The notes: generated by a model from the sequence alone, not told the origin. Shown: positions 31,845 through 40,940, counted from the first letter of the stretch. The stretch: 45,645 nt of DNA from Actinacidiphila bryophytorum (GCF_016916835.1 NZ_JAFFIX010000038.1:1-45645), one strand, 5' to 3'. A program made the numbers and translations.

Positions 31845-32140
31845 GGCTCTTCTCGTCTCCTGTGCTGCTGTCCGGCAGCCCGGTGCACTGCCGGCTGCCG
31901 TGGACCAGCATCCCGCCGGGCTCCGCGAGCCGTCCAACAGAAGAAACCGAACGGATTCAGAAGCTGCACCGCATAGTCGCCCCCCGGTGGTCGGCGTGCA
32001 GGCGGGCGAGGCCGCACCTAGCATGAGCGGGAGGGCGTGAACGGACCAGCCGGGTGCTCAAGGACGGCACGAGGCAGGCGACCGCCCAGGGGGCCGATGG
32101 GTTCGCCGGCCCGGACCCCGCCCGTGAGGAAGGTGGCGTG

Positions 32141-33913
32141 GTGGCCACACTGACAGCGGTGAACGTCGGGATGCCCAAGGACGTCCCCTGGCACGGCAGG
32201 ACCGTGCACACCGGGGTGTACAAGCAGACCGTGACCGGGCCGCGGATGGTGCGGAGGCTGAACATCGACGGCGACGGCCAGGGCGACCTGGGCGGGCACG
32301 GCGGTGAGCAGCGGGCGGTGCTGGTCTACCAGCTCGGCTCCTACCGCCACTGGGCGCAGGAACTGGGCCGCGACGATCTCGCACCGGGCCACTTCGGGGA
32401 GAACTTCACCGTCGACGGCCTGCCCGACGACGAGGTCTGCATCGGTGACCGCTACCGCATCGGCGGCGCGCTCTTCGAGGTCACGCAGCCGCGGGTGACC
32501 TGCTACCGGGTGGGCCTGCGGATGGGCGAGCCGCAGATGGCGGCGCTGCTGGTCGCGCACCACCGCCCAGGCTTCTACCTGCGGGTGATCGAGGAAGGGG
32601 AGGTCGAGGCGGGCCAGGAGATCGTCAAGACGGCCGGCGGGCCCGAGGCGATGACGGTCGAGGAGATCGACCGGGTGCTCTACCTGCCCGGGCACACCCG
32701 CGAGCAGGTCGAGCGCGCCCTGCGGATCCCCGCGCTCAGCCCCGGCTGGCAGGTCTCCATGCGCACCCTGCTGGACCAGGGCGACGGCGAGGCCGCCGGG
32801 GCCTCGGGCAGCGCCGGGCTCAACACGGCGGCCACCGCCCCGCCGCCCGGCTGGCGGGGCTTCCGCCCGCTGACCGTCACCGGTATCCAGGCCGAGAGCC
32901 GCAGCGTTTTCTCGCTGCACCTGGCGGCCGATGACGGCGCCGACCTGCCGCCCGCGCTGCCGGGCCAGTTCCTCACCGTGAAGGTCCAGCCGGCGGGGGA
33001 CGCTCCCCCGCTGATCCGCAGCTACTCGCTGTCCGGCGAGCCGGGCGCCGGCACGTACCGCATCAGCGTGAAGGTCGAACCCCACGGCGCCGCCAGCAAC
33101 GAACTGCACGCGCACATCCGTGTCGGCGACCGTCTGGAGGCCGCCGCGCCGCGCGGCACCTTCTGCCTGGCCGACGGCGACAACCCGGTGGTCCTGCTGT
33201 CGGCCGGCATCGGGGTCACCCCTGTCCTGGCCATGCTGCACGCCCTCACCCGCGACCGCTCCACCCGTCAGGTGTGGTGGCTGCACGGCGCCCGCAACAG
33301 CACCGAGCACCCCTTCGCGCGGGAAAGCCGCGATCTGGTCGCGGCACTCCCCCACGGGCGCTCGACCGTCTTCTACAGCAGCCCGGCGCCCACCGACCGT
33401 CTCGGCGTCGACTACGAGCAGGCAAGCCGCCTGTCGGCCGACCGTATCGCCGCCCTCGGGCTGCCGACCGACGCCGACGCCTACCTGTGCGGACCCACGG
33501 GATTCATGGACAGCGTCACCGCCGCGCTCGTCGACTCGGGCCTGGACGCGGCACGCGTCCACACCGAGATGTTCGGCGCGGGAGCCTCCCTCACCCCCGG
33601 GATCAAGGGCGACAAGGCCGCGCCCGCGCCCCACCAGCCCGCGGGCCCGGCCGGCACCGGCCCGATGGTGTCCTTCGCCCGCAGCGGCCTCGACGTCCCC
33701 TGGAACGACGCCCAGGACTCCCTGCTCGAACTCGCCGAGGCCTGCGACGTCCCCGTCCAGTGGTCCTGCCGCACCGGTGTCTGCCACACCTGCGAACTCG
33801 CCCTCATGTCCGGTTCGGTGGACTACTCGCCCGACCCGGTCGAGCCCCCCGCCGACGGCAACATCCTCATCTGCTGCTCGAAACCCGCCGACGGGATCGT
33901 CCTGGACCTGTAG
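32141..33913 (+). CDS. MOSC - ferredoxin reductase - 2Fe-2S ferredoxin fusion protein
   Basis: A 590-residue three-part redox protein. Residues 1-165 form a MOSC domain (GDGQGDLGGHGGEQRAVLVY; GHFGENFTVDG; Cys121 in QPRVTCYRVGLRMG), the molybdenum-cofactor-handling fold of YiiM-like proteins that reduce N-hydroxylated compounds. YiiM-type C-terminal helices follow to about 210. Residues 238-470 are an FNR-like reductase: FAD motif RSYSL at 293-297, NAD(P) motif GIGVTPVLAML and YLCGPTGFMDS. The last 90 residues are a plant-type 2Fe-2S ferredoxin with CRTGVCHTC and a late Cys in LICCSKP. Electrons would run NAD(P)H to FAD to 2Fe-2S to the MOSC site (inference). GTG at 32141 is seven bases after GAGGAAGG. 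Confidence 0.9.
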   Translation: MATLTAVNVGMPKDVPWHGRTVHTGVYKQTVTGPRMVRRLNIDGDGQGDLGGHGGEQRAVLVYQLGSYRHWAQELGRDDLAPGHFGENFTVDGLPDDEVCIGDRYRIGGALFEVTQPRVTCYRVGLRMGEPQMAALLVAHHRPGFYLRVIEEGEVEAGQEIVKTAGGPEAMTVEEIDRVLYLPGHTREQVERALRIPALSPGWQVSMRTLLDQGDGEAAGASGSAGLNTAATAPPPGWRGFRPLTVTGIQAESRSVFSLHLAADDGADLPPALPGQFLTVKVQPAGDAPPLIRSYSLSGEPGAGTYRISVKVEPHGAASNELHAHIRVGDRLEAAAPRGTFCLADGDNPVVLLSAGIGVTPVLAMLHALTRDRSTRQVWWLHGARNSTEHPFARESRDLVAALPHGRSTVFYSSPAPTDRLGVDYEQASRLSADRIAALGLPTDADAYLCGPTGFMDSVTAALVDSGLDAARVHTEMFGAGASLTPGIKGDKAAPAPHQPAGPAGTGPMVSFARSGLDVPWNDAQDSLLELAEACDVPVQWSCRTGVCHTCELALMSGSVDYSPDPVEPPADGNILICCSKPADGIVLDL

Positions 33914-33971
33914 CAGGCCCAGGACGAGGCGACCGGCGGCACCTGCCTCGGGCGCACCGGCGCCGCCGCTA

Positions 33972-36900
33972 CTACTGCGCCGGGGTCACCGACAGCGATG
34001 TCAGGGAGGCCTGTCCGCGGTCCCAGCCCGAGACGGCCAGCGCGACGTATCGCGCGGTGGCGGTGGTGTCGAGGCTGCCGCTGAGGCCGCGCGCCCGCAG
34101 GGACCCGGCCGGTGTGTAGGTCAGGCCGTCGGTGCTGAACTCGACCGTCGCCGCGGGGACCCGGCCGCCGGTCCACTCGGCGCGGACCTCCCGCAAGGCG
34201 GTGGCGGCACCGAGGTCCACCACCATGCGGGCGTGGTCCGCACCCGGCCGCCACGCGGTCGACGGATCGCCGTCGACGGCCGCCGCCGGATCGGACATCC
34301 CGTCGGGCAGGGGGCCGGTGGGGAAGGTCGCACAGCCCAGTGCCGCGTCCGCCAGCGGATACGGCGTCGCACCGCGCACCGTCACCTCGGTGGTCCGGCC
34401 GGGGCGGACGGGGACGACCGCGCGCCCGCCGTCCGGCGCGGTCACGAGCAGCTGCGAGCGCGGGCCGCGCACCCTCAGCGTCGCCGCGTCGACCACTTCG
34501 GCGGTGGTGCCCACCGGCACCCCGCCGGAGCCTTTCGCCCGCAGGGTGAAGCGGGCGGGTGCGACCCGCGCGGTGGCAGCCGGCAACTGGGCCGCGTAGT
34601 CGGTGCCGGCCGCGGTGACCGTCTGCTTCCCGGCGTAGAGCGTCACGGCCGCGCGGTCCTGCGGCACCGACACGGTGGCGGAGACGGCGGCGCCCGAGAG
34701 GTTGAACAGGCTCAGGTGGCCGCCCGCCGTGCTGGCGCGGACCACCGCGGACCCGGTCGTCGGGGCGGGCAGCGCCGCCGCGGCCCTGACCGCGGCGGGT
34801 GCGCCCGTGGGCAGCCCCTCCACCAGGAGCGGTGCGGCCGGGCCGTCGGAGAGGATCACCAGGTCGCCGTAGACGGACAGGGGGTGGGCGCCGCCGCGCA
34901 CCACAAGACCGGCGCGGCCGTCGACCGACAGCCACCCTCCGCTGCTGGTCAGGTCCGCCTCGGGGAAGCGCGCCAGGTCGGTCCAGGCCAGGCCGTCGGC
35001 TGATCCTTGCACCCGGTAGGCCTGACCGGCCGCGACCTCCCAGCTCAGGACGACCCGGTCGAAGGACACGGCTTGGCCGAGGTCGACCGCTATCCAGCTG
35101 TCCTTGCGGCCGCGGTCGCCCTTCGCGACCGCCCAGCGGGTCGTGGCGTCGCCGTCCACGGCCAGCGCGGCGCCCTTGCCGGTGTCGGCGGACGAGGCGG
35201 TGGCGGTCGCGCCCAGGGCCAGGTCGGGGCCGTCGGCGCCGTCGTGGACCTCGAAGGCGTAGAGCGAGTAGCCGTAGGTCGGATGACCGCTGATCCCGAG
35301 CATCCGGACGTACCGGTAGGAGGCGCCGGGAACGTCGACCCGGTCGACGCGCGGGCCTGGCCCCGCGGTGGTCCCGGCCTTCCCGCTGTCCTGCGAGGCG
35401 ACCGTGGCCGTCGCGTCGGCGGCGGTGTACGTACGGCTGCCGTCGAGCCCGCTCAGCCCGGGCATCGTCAGGTTCTGCACCTGCAGCTGTCCTTCGCCGT
35501 CGGCGGTGCCGCTGGTCGCGTAGACCACGGCGCCGGACGGCAGGGTGGTGAAGCCGGCGAAGCCGGAGCCGAGCGTCAGCAGCGTCGCGCTCGCGTCGAT
35601 CCCGTCCCGCACCTGGTGGTAGGTGGTGACCGCCCGGCCCGTCACCTTGGCCGCGGTGGACGGCAGGAACATCGCCGTGCCGCCGCTGAGCGCGAACAGC
35701 CAGTCGTCGTGGGCCGGTTGCCAGGCGAACTTCACGAAGCCGGGCTTGCTGACCGCCGCAGCCCACGCGGCCGGTGTCTGGTGGGCGACCAGTCCGGGTC
35801 CGGTGCCGAAGTCCTTGACGCCGCTGGCCCGGTCGAACAGTTCCGTGGCGGACAGGGGCGTGACCACGCCGCCGTGGGCGGCACGCCACTCGTGCAGCAG
35901 GTAGCTGATCGCCACTTCCGCACGGGCCTCGGGTTCGTACTTGGGCTCGCCGGAGAACTTCGCCAGCCGGTAGAGGGGCGGGTAGGCCTGGTACGGCGCG
36001 AGCCGGGCGGCCATCGCGGCCTCCGCCCACGCGGCGGCGCGGTCACCGGTGACCTGGGCGAGGAAGGCCAGCGGGATGACGTCGCGGCCGTAGAGGTGCT
36101 CGCGGTCGTTGACCATCGGCATGAGCGGCTCGCCCGCGTCGCTCATCACCATCAGCAGGGTGCGCCACAGCGGTCCGGCGTTGGGCTGCGCGGTGAGCAC
36201 CTGCGGCAGCGGGCGGCCCGCGGTGATGAAGTGGATGGCGTTGCGGCCGGAGGTACGCCACAACTCCTCCTGGTAGTGCGGCCCGAAGGAGAGGTGGTTC
36301 TCCACGATGAAGGTGTCGTACAGGTTCTGGGCGGTGTTGGCGCTGACCGGTACCCCGTCGACGAGCGTCGGGTTGGCAAGGTCGGCGGCGGGCAGCCCGG
36401 TCTCGTTGCGGCTCCACATCCCGAAGTCGGCGTTCCAGTCGGCGTGGCGCGGATCGTCGGCGGCCCAGGCCAGCGCGGGGGCCAGCGACTGCGCGTAGAC
36501 GCCCATCTCCTCCAGCTTGGTGTCGCCGACGAAGCCGCCCTTGAGCCCGTTGGTGGTCCAGCTGCCGGAGGCGGGGTCGGCCGCGGTGCCCAAGGCGTGC
36601 GTGTAGGCGGCCTGTTCGCGCACGAGCGTGTCGACGTTCTGCCGGGTGGCAGCGTCCAGGTGGTCCCACAGCAGCCGTGCGGCGAGCACGAAGTACAGCT
36701 GGAAGGTGGTGTCGAAGAACAGGGTCCTCCCCCACTCCGTCCCGCCGGTGAGGCGGTTGGAGGCGGCGAAGTGCGTGATGCTGTCGAGGGTGTGGGACAG
36801 CAGCGTGTCCCGGTCCACCCCGGCCAGGTCCGCGTCGTAGGTGCCGCGGGTCAGCAGCACGGCGTTGCCGAGGACCACCGCGAAGCCGAAGTCCGAGGCG

Positions 36901-37142
36901 GTGTAGTGCCCCTTCGCGCTGTCCCACTGGGTCTCCGCCCAGCGGGTGTGCGTCAGCAGGGCCTGGTAGTAGGCGTCGGCCACCGGGTCCGGGGCTGCCG
37001 CACCGCCGCCTGCCGGGTGGTGCGCCGGGTCGGCGTGGGCCTTCGCGGCGCCGAGCGCGATGGGTGCGCCCGCCAGCAGGACCGTCACACCGGCGAGTTG
37101 GGTGAAACGGCGCCTGCTGAGATCGGCGGAGTCGTACGACAC
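33972..37142 (-). CDS. Tat-exported discoidin-domain (F5/8 type C) protein, possible glycan lyase or hydrolase
   Basis: A 1056-residue secreted protein. GTG at 37142 follows GGAGGA by six bases. The N-terminus carries a twin-arginine signal (SRRRFTQLAGVTVLLAG, cleavage near AHA-DP). Residues about 40-400 are helical with GTEWGRTLFFDTTFQLYFVL and SGRNAIHFITAGRPLPQ, suggesting an alpha/alpha-toroid like those of polysaccharide lyases and heparinase-like enzymes. A beta-sandwich follows. Two discoidin-type carbohydrate-binding domains are visible: one at about 610-765 (YRYVRMLGISGHPTYGYSLY; VDGDATTRWAV) and one at the C-terminus (AVDGDPSTAWRPGADHARMV). Catalytic residues cannot be assigned. A LacI-type operator lies 27 bases upstream, as expected for a sugar-regulated polysaccharide-degrading gene. 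Confidence 0.8.
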   Translation of the reverse strand: MSYDSADLSRRRFTQLAGVTVLLAGAPIALGAAKAHADPAHHPAGGGAAAPDPVADAYYQALLTHTRWAETQWDSAKGHYTASDFGFAVVLGNAVLLTRGTYDADLAGVDRDTLLSHTLDSITHFAASNRLTGGTEWGRTLFFDTTFQLYFVLAARLLWDHLDAATRQNVDTLVREQAAYTHALGTAADPASGSWTTNGLKGGFVGDTKLEEMGVYAQSLAPALAWAADDPRHADWNADFGMWSRNETGLPAADLANPTLVDGVPVSANTAQNLYDTFIVENHLSFGPHYQEELWRTSGRNAIHFITAGRPLPQVLTAQPNAGPLWRTLLMVMSDAGEPLMPMVNDREHLYGRDVIPLAFLAQVTGDRAAAWAEAAMAARLAPYQAYPPLYRLAKFSGEPKYEPEARAEVAISYLLHEWRAAHGGVVTPLSATELFDRASGVKDFGTGPGLVAHQTPAAWAAAVSKPGFVKFAWQPAHDDWLFALSGGTAMFLPSTAAKVTGRAVTTYHQVRDGIDASATLLTLGSGFAGFTTLPSGAVVYATSGTADGEGQLQVQNLTMPGLSGLDGSRTYTAADATATVASQDSGKAGTTAGPGPRVDRVDVPGASYRYVRMLGISGHPTYGYSLYAFEVHDGADGPDLALGATATASSADTGKGAALAVDGDATTRWAVAKGDRGRKDSWIAVDLGQAVSFDRVVLSWEVAAGQAYRVQGSADGLAWTDLARFPEADLTSSGGWLSVDGRAGLVVRGGAHPLSVYGDLVILSDGPAAPLLVEGLPTGAPAAVRAAAALPAPTTGSAVVRASTAGGHLSLFNLSGAAVSATVSVPQDRAAVTLYAGKQTVTAAGTDYAAQLPAATARVAPARFTLRAKGSGGVPVGTTAEVVDAATLRVRGPRSQLLVTAPDGGRAVVPVRPGRTTEVTVRGATPYPLADAALGCATFPTGPLPDGMSDPAAAVDGDPSTAWRPGADHARMVVDLGAATALREVRAEWTGGRVPAATVEFSTDGLTYTPAGSLRARGLSGSLDTTATARYVALAVSGWDRGQASLTSLSVTPAQ

Positions 37143-37168
37143 GGGTGTTCCTCCAGGACTCTGCATCC

Positions 37169-37180
37169 GACAACGTTGTC
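37169..37180. promoter_or_regulatory. LacI-type operator palindrome
   Basis: GACAACGTTGTC is a perfect 12-bp palindrome with the central CG typical of LacI-family operators. It lies 27 bases upstream of the GTG of the discoidin-domain gene, where binding would block transcription. No lacI-type gene is in the window, so the regulator would act in trans. Confidence 0.7.
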
Positions 37181-37331
37181 AAACCGCGGAGCCGATTCTT
37201 CGCCCTGCATCCGCCCACGTCAATGGCCGGACCGCATCCGGCGCGACGGGGAGCCGCCGCGGGCCGCGGGCGGCACTGGGTCCTGGGGCGGACCGGCAGG
37301 CTCTCCGTGCTCGCCCATGGAGGGTGGCCGC

Positions 37332-38354
37332 TCAGTCCGCTCCCGGGAGCGTCCGGGGCAGGCCGAAGCGCGGCAGCACACTCGCGCCGAAACCGGTGAC
37401 CGAGGCGATGCGGTCGTCCGCGACGGTGACGACGAGCAGTCCGTAGGCGCGGAAGGCACCTGTATGGGGATCGGCCACGTAGGTGGCGAGGGCCGGGTGG
37501 CCGTTGGCGCGGGTCGGGACCACCCGGTAGGACCGACCGGGGCGGAGGGTGACGGCTGCGAAGAACTGCTGGGCCGCGTCGATGCCCCGGTACTCCAGCA
37601 TCGCGGGCGGCATGGAGAGCCGTACGTCCTCGGAGAGCAGCCCCACCAGGGCCGGGAGGTCGGCGCGTTCGAGGGCGTCGGTCAGCTGGGACACCAGGTG
37701 GCGTTCGGCCGTGGTGTCCGGCCGGCGCACGGGCCTTTCGCTGCCGGAGTCCGCCAGGTGGCTGTCGATCGTGGCCCGTGCCCGCTTGAGGGCGCTGTGA
37801 ACCGACTCCCGGGTGGCGTCCAGCATCGCGGCCACCTCGCCCGCGCGGTAGCCGAGCACGTCGCGCAGTACGAGGACGGCGCGCTGCCGCGGCGGCAGCA
37901 GCTGCAGGGCGGTGACGAACGCGAGCGAGATCGCCTCGGTCGTCTCGTAGCGGGTCTCAGGACCGGGCGCCTGGTCGACGAGGTGGTCCAGCAGCACGTC
38001 GGGATAGGGGTCGAGCCACGGCGGTGCGTCGCTGACGCCGGTCGGCTCGGGCAGGGTCAGGTCGGGGAGCGGGGTCGCGCTGCGCGGCCGCCGGCGGTCC
38101 GCGCGGAGCATGCTCAGGCAGCGGTTGGTCGCGATCTGGTACAACCAGGTGCGCAACGAGGAGCGTTGGCCGAACGTGCCCAGGTTGCGCCAGGCGGACA
38201 CCAGGGCCTCCTGGAGCGCGTCCTCGGCGTCCTGCAGCGATCCGAGGATGCGGTAGCAGTGCACCTGCAGTTCGTGGGAGTGCACTTCGACCAGTTCACG
38301 GAACGCGTGGTGGTCGCCGGCACTGGCTCTGGCGATCAGGTCCGATGTCTCCAT
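37332..38354 (-). CDS. ECF sigma factor with C-terminal SnoaL-like domain
   Basis: A 340-residue sigma-70-family factor. Region 2 is at about 5-85 (DHHAFRELVEVHSHELQVHC, LQDAEDALQEALVSAWRNLG, LRTWLYQIATNRCLSMLRA). Region 4 is at about 140-195 (LLPPRQRAVLVLRDVLGYRA, GEVAAMLDATRESVHSALKRARA). A SnoaL/NTF2-like domain follows (about 210-335: LERADLPALVGLLSEDVRLSMPP; YRGIDAAQQFFAAVTLRPG), which in such ECF groups modulates activity in place of an anti-sigma factor. It resembles the TIGR02960 group. No anti-sigma gene is adjacent. The divergent YCII-like gene at 38568 recalls ECF groups encoded beside YCII/DGPF proteins. Confidence 0.9.
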   Translation of the reverse strand: METSDLIARASAGDHHAFRELVEVHSHELQVHCYRILGSLQDAEDALQEALVSAWRNLGTFGQRSSLRTWLYQIATNRCLSMLRADRRRPRSATPLPDLTLPEPTGVSDAPPWLDPYPDVLLDHLVDQAPGPETRYETTEAISLAFVTALQLLPPRQRAVLVLRDVLGYRAGEVAAMLDATRESVHSALKRARATIDSHLADSGSERPVRRPDTTAERHLVSQLTDALERADLPALVGLLSEDVRLSMPPAMLEYRGIDAAQQFFAAVTLRPGRSYRVVPTRANGHPALATYVADPHTGAFRAYGLLVVTVADDRIASVTGFGASVLPRFGLPRTLPGAD

Positions 38355-38567
38355 GCATCCTCGCTCTGCTGGTCTCCGCCGGGAGCTGTCAGCTCGCCGC
38401 CTGCCCGGACGTCTCGTCCCGAAAGCCCTGTCCGCACGTACTGACGCCGCCGCACCGGCGAATTGGGCGGTTCCCGCACGCCCAATGCGCCGGTCCCCCG
38501 CCGTCTACCCGAACGGAGGCGGTCCCGGCCCGGGGCGCGCCCCGGACACGGAACAGGACCACAGATC

Positions 38568-38867
38568 ATGGCCAACTACGTCTTCTCCTTCCGCGTGCCC
38601 TCCGACTACCGGCCCGACGCCGGGACGCCGGCCCAGTGGCGGGCATGGTTCGGCGAGCTGGGCTCGGCCCTGGTGGACGTCGGCAACGCGGTGACCGGCT
38701 ACGCCTCGCTCGGCGAGGTCGGCGGCAGCGGCTCGCGAATGGTCGGCTACTCCGTGGTGTCGGCGGACGACATGGACTCCGCACTGGCGCTGGCCAAGGA
38801 CTGCCCGGCGCTGCGGGTCGGCGGCGGGGTCGAGGTCGGTCCCGCCATGGAAGTCGCCGGATCGTGA
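38568..38867 (+). CDS. YCII-related small protein
   Basis: A 99-residue single-domain protein: MANYVFSFRVPSDYRPDAGT, AQWRAWFGELGSALVDVGNA and GYSVVSADDMDSALALAKDC fit the alpha/beta ferredoxin-like YCII/DGPF fold, whose C-terminal segment tracks as LRVGGGVEVGPAMEV. The function of the fold is not settled; some members are enzymes. Its position divergent from an ECF sigma gene suggests it is a target or partner of that sigma factor. The start ATG at 38568 is preceded by a weak CAGGA. Confidence 0.75.
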   Translation: MANYVFSFRVPSDYRPDAGTPAQWRAWFGELGSALVDVGNAVTGYASLGEVGGSGSRMVGYSVVSADDMDSALALAKDCPALRVGGGVEVGPAMEVAGS

Positions 38868-39484
38868 ACGGCGCCATGACCGTTTTGAGCGGCGGCGAGG
38901 CGCTTCCCGGCACCGATACTGCGCCACCCGGTGCGGACGGCCATCTCCGAGAACGATAACGTCCGGCTCTTGGCCGGGGCCGGGTCCAGGTGCTCGCGCC
39001 ACCACTCCCGGCCCCCGGTCGCCGGAGCCCCGTACGCGAAGCCCACGGCCTTCAGCCCACCTGAACGGGTGTCTCTGAACTCCCAACCCGGCACGGCCGC
39101 GTAGTTCACGCATGCGGACGGGGCCACGCGACCGGCCACCCCGAGGACATCGACTGCGACCGACGGCACATGCACAGCAACCCAGATGTCCGACTTCGGC
39201 GGTCGGCCGACGGGGCACCGCACCCGTAGCCGGTCCGCGCCGCCGAACGGCCGGGGTACGACATGGGATCTCCACCGGGGCGAAACGACTACGCGACAGC
39301 CTCGACTGATTCCACGCCATATGAGAACTAGCCCTTGATGTGCCGCACACCACTGTGGCACCTTCACCCTCGCGGGAAGGATGGTGCGCTATACATCCCA
39401 TCACTTGACCACACGACAGCCGCGCAATCCTTCCTGTTAGCGCTCACACAGATTGTCCTCGCCATCTTCTTCGGGAGGTTCAGC
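38868..39484. other. Gap with a possible minus-strand gene remnant and the cutinase promoter region
   Basis: Most of this 617-base gap has no clear gene. On the minus strand, about 39270 down to 38970, one frame reads like protein (GGADRLRVRCPVGRPPKSDI, VAVHVPSVAVDVLGVAGRVA, ACVNYAAVPGWEFRDTRSGG) with GC3 above 80%. It has no good start and runs without its own stop into the shadow of the YCII gene, so it looks truncated. The last 150 bases (39330-39484) are comparatively AT-rich and serve as leader and promoter for the cutinase gene. Confidence 0.4.
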
Positions 39485-40876
39485 ATGCGGATGTCAAGGT
39501 CGGCGCGCAGAGAGACCGACGCCGGCAGCGGGGCTGCGGGGCCGCGGTCCTGGAGGCTTCGGGCGGCCGTGGCCGCGGTGACGGCGGTCGCGGCGGCGGT
39601 CGCAGCGTTGTCCGTAGGGTCGCCTGCCTCAGCCAGGCCGGCGCCGGAAGCAGCCGCGCCGCAGGCCGCACAGGGCAACCCCTACCAGCGGGGCCCTGAT
39701 CCCACCGTGGCCGCCATCGAGGCGTCACGCGGCCCGTTCGCCACTGCGCAGATGAGCGTGGCGCCGGGCAACGGGTTCAACGGTGGGGTCGTCTACTACC
39801 CGACGGACACCAGCCTGGGTACGTGGGGGGCGTTGGCGATCGTGCCGGGCTACACGGCACTGTGCGCCGACGAGGAGGCCTGGATGGGCCCGTGGCTCTC
39901 CTCCTTCGGCTTCGCGGTGATCTGCGTCGAGACCAACACCCGCACCGACGACGCCGGCACCCGGGCGTCCGAACTGCTGGCGGGGCTGGACTGGTTGACC
40001 ACGCAGAGCCCGGTCAGGGCGGAGATCGACCCGAACCGACTGTCCGTGCTGGGGCACTCCGCGGGCGGGGCCGGCGCGATCATCGCGGCGGAACGCCGGC
40101 CGGCGCTGAAGGCGATGATCGGCCTCGCCCCGGGTTTTCCCGGCAACGGACTGAGCATGGCCACCGACACGGTGCCGACCCTGGTCGTCGGCGGCCAGAA
40201 CGACACGGTCGTCACCCCGTCGTATCTCAGCGGCCTGTACGCCACGCTGCCGGCCGGCACGCAGAGCGGTTTCGCGCAGATCGCCGGAGCCGACCACGTG
40301 TACTACACCCGTCCCAACAACGTGGAGATGAAGCTGCTCATCCCGTGGCTGAAGGTGTTCGTGGACAGCGACACCCGCTACACACAGTTCCTCTGCCCGG
40401 CTCTGCCGGATCCCTCCGGCATCTCTGCCTACCAGCCGAAGTGCCCCTACGTGCCCACCGGCGGGACGACACCGCCACCCGGAGGCCAGTCGGTCCACGC
40501 CGTGGGCGCGGGCAAGTGCCTGACCGTGCCGGGCGCCGACCCGGCAGCAGGCACGCAGACGGACATCTCCACCTGCGACGGCGGCACGGGCCAGGTGTGG
40601 ACGCGTACCTCCTCCGGCCAGCTGACGGTGTCCACCGGTGGTACGACCATGTGCCTGGACGCCGCCGGAGCGGGCGTCAGCCCGGGTACGCGGGTGCAGG
40701 TCTGGCCGTGCAACGGCGGGTCGAACCAGCAGTGGAGGGTGAACGCGAACGGCACGATCACCGGGGCGCAGTCCGGGCTGTGCCTGGACGTGACCGGCGC
40801 GTCCACCGCGAACGGAGCCCTGGTCGAACTGTGGACCTGCAACGGCGGGTCCAACCAGCAATGGGCTCTGCAGTAG
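39485..40876 (+). CDS. Secreted cutinase/polyester-hydrolase-like enzyme with C-terminal ricin-type lectin domain
   Basis: A 463-residue exported alpha/beta hydrolase. GGGAGG lies six bases before the ATG at 39485. The signal peptide probably ends at SPASA (residue 50). The mature enzyme begins NPYQRGPDPTVAAIEASRGP and ends its catalytic domain with FVDSDTRYTQFLCPALP, both hallmarks of actinomycete cutinases such as TfCut2 and Streptomyces PET-hydrolase relatives. The triad is Ser192 (GHSAGG), Asp240 (GGQNDT) and His271 (GADHVYY); oxyanion Tyr123 is in PGYTA. Two usual active-site residues differ: GHSMGG is GHSAGG, and the Trp of the PWH motif is replaced (APGFPG). From about 335 a ricin B/CBM13 beta-trefoil (repeated CNGGSNQQW) is added, which is unusual for this family. 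A hairpin at 40905 ends the transcript. Confidence 0.9.
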   Translation: MRMSRSARRETDAGSGAAGPRSWRLRAAVAAVTAVAAAVAALSVGSPASARPAPEAAAPQAAQGNPYQRGPDPTVAAIEASRGPFATAQMSVAPGNGFNGGVVYYPTDTSLGTWGALAIVPGYTALCADEEAWMGPWLSSFGFAVICVETNTRTDDAGTRASELLAGLDWLTTQSPVRAEIDPNRLSVLGHSAGGAGAIIAAERRPALKAMIGLAPGFPGNGLSMATDTVPTLVVGGQNDTVVTPSYLSGLYATLPAGTQSGFAQIAGADHVYYTRPNNVEMKLLIPWLKVFVDSDTRYTQFLCPALPDPSGISAYQPKCPYVPTGGTTPPPGGQSVHAVGAGKCLTVPGADPAAGTQTDISTCDGGTGQVWTRTSSGQLTVSTGGTTMCLDAAGAGVSPGTRVQVWPCNGGSNQQWRVNANGTITGAQSGLCLDVTGASTANGALVELWTCNGGSNQQWALQ

Positions 40877-40904
40877 CGACGACATAAGCGCCGCCGAACG
40901 CGTC

Positions 40905-40940
40905 GGAGGACCCCGGCCCCGGACCGGCCGGGGCTCCTCC
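40905..40940 (+). terminator. Hairpin terminator after the cutinase-like gene
   Basis: GGAGGACCCCGGCC (40905-40918) pairs with GGCCGGGGCTCCTCC (40926-40940), with one mismatch or bulge, 28 bases after the stop codon at 40876. Confidence 0.65.

Noticed and set aside
35007..38444. 1145-codon plus-strand frame across two minus-strand genes
   Set aside because: It spans the discoidin-domain and sigma-factor genes in antisense and has shadow composition.
38747..39367. 206-codon minus-strand hypothetical gene as an intact CDS
   Set aside because: The middle part reads like protein, but the C-terminal third is antisense to the YCII-like gene and no start is convincing; kept only as a possible remnant.
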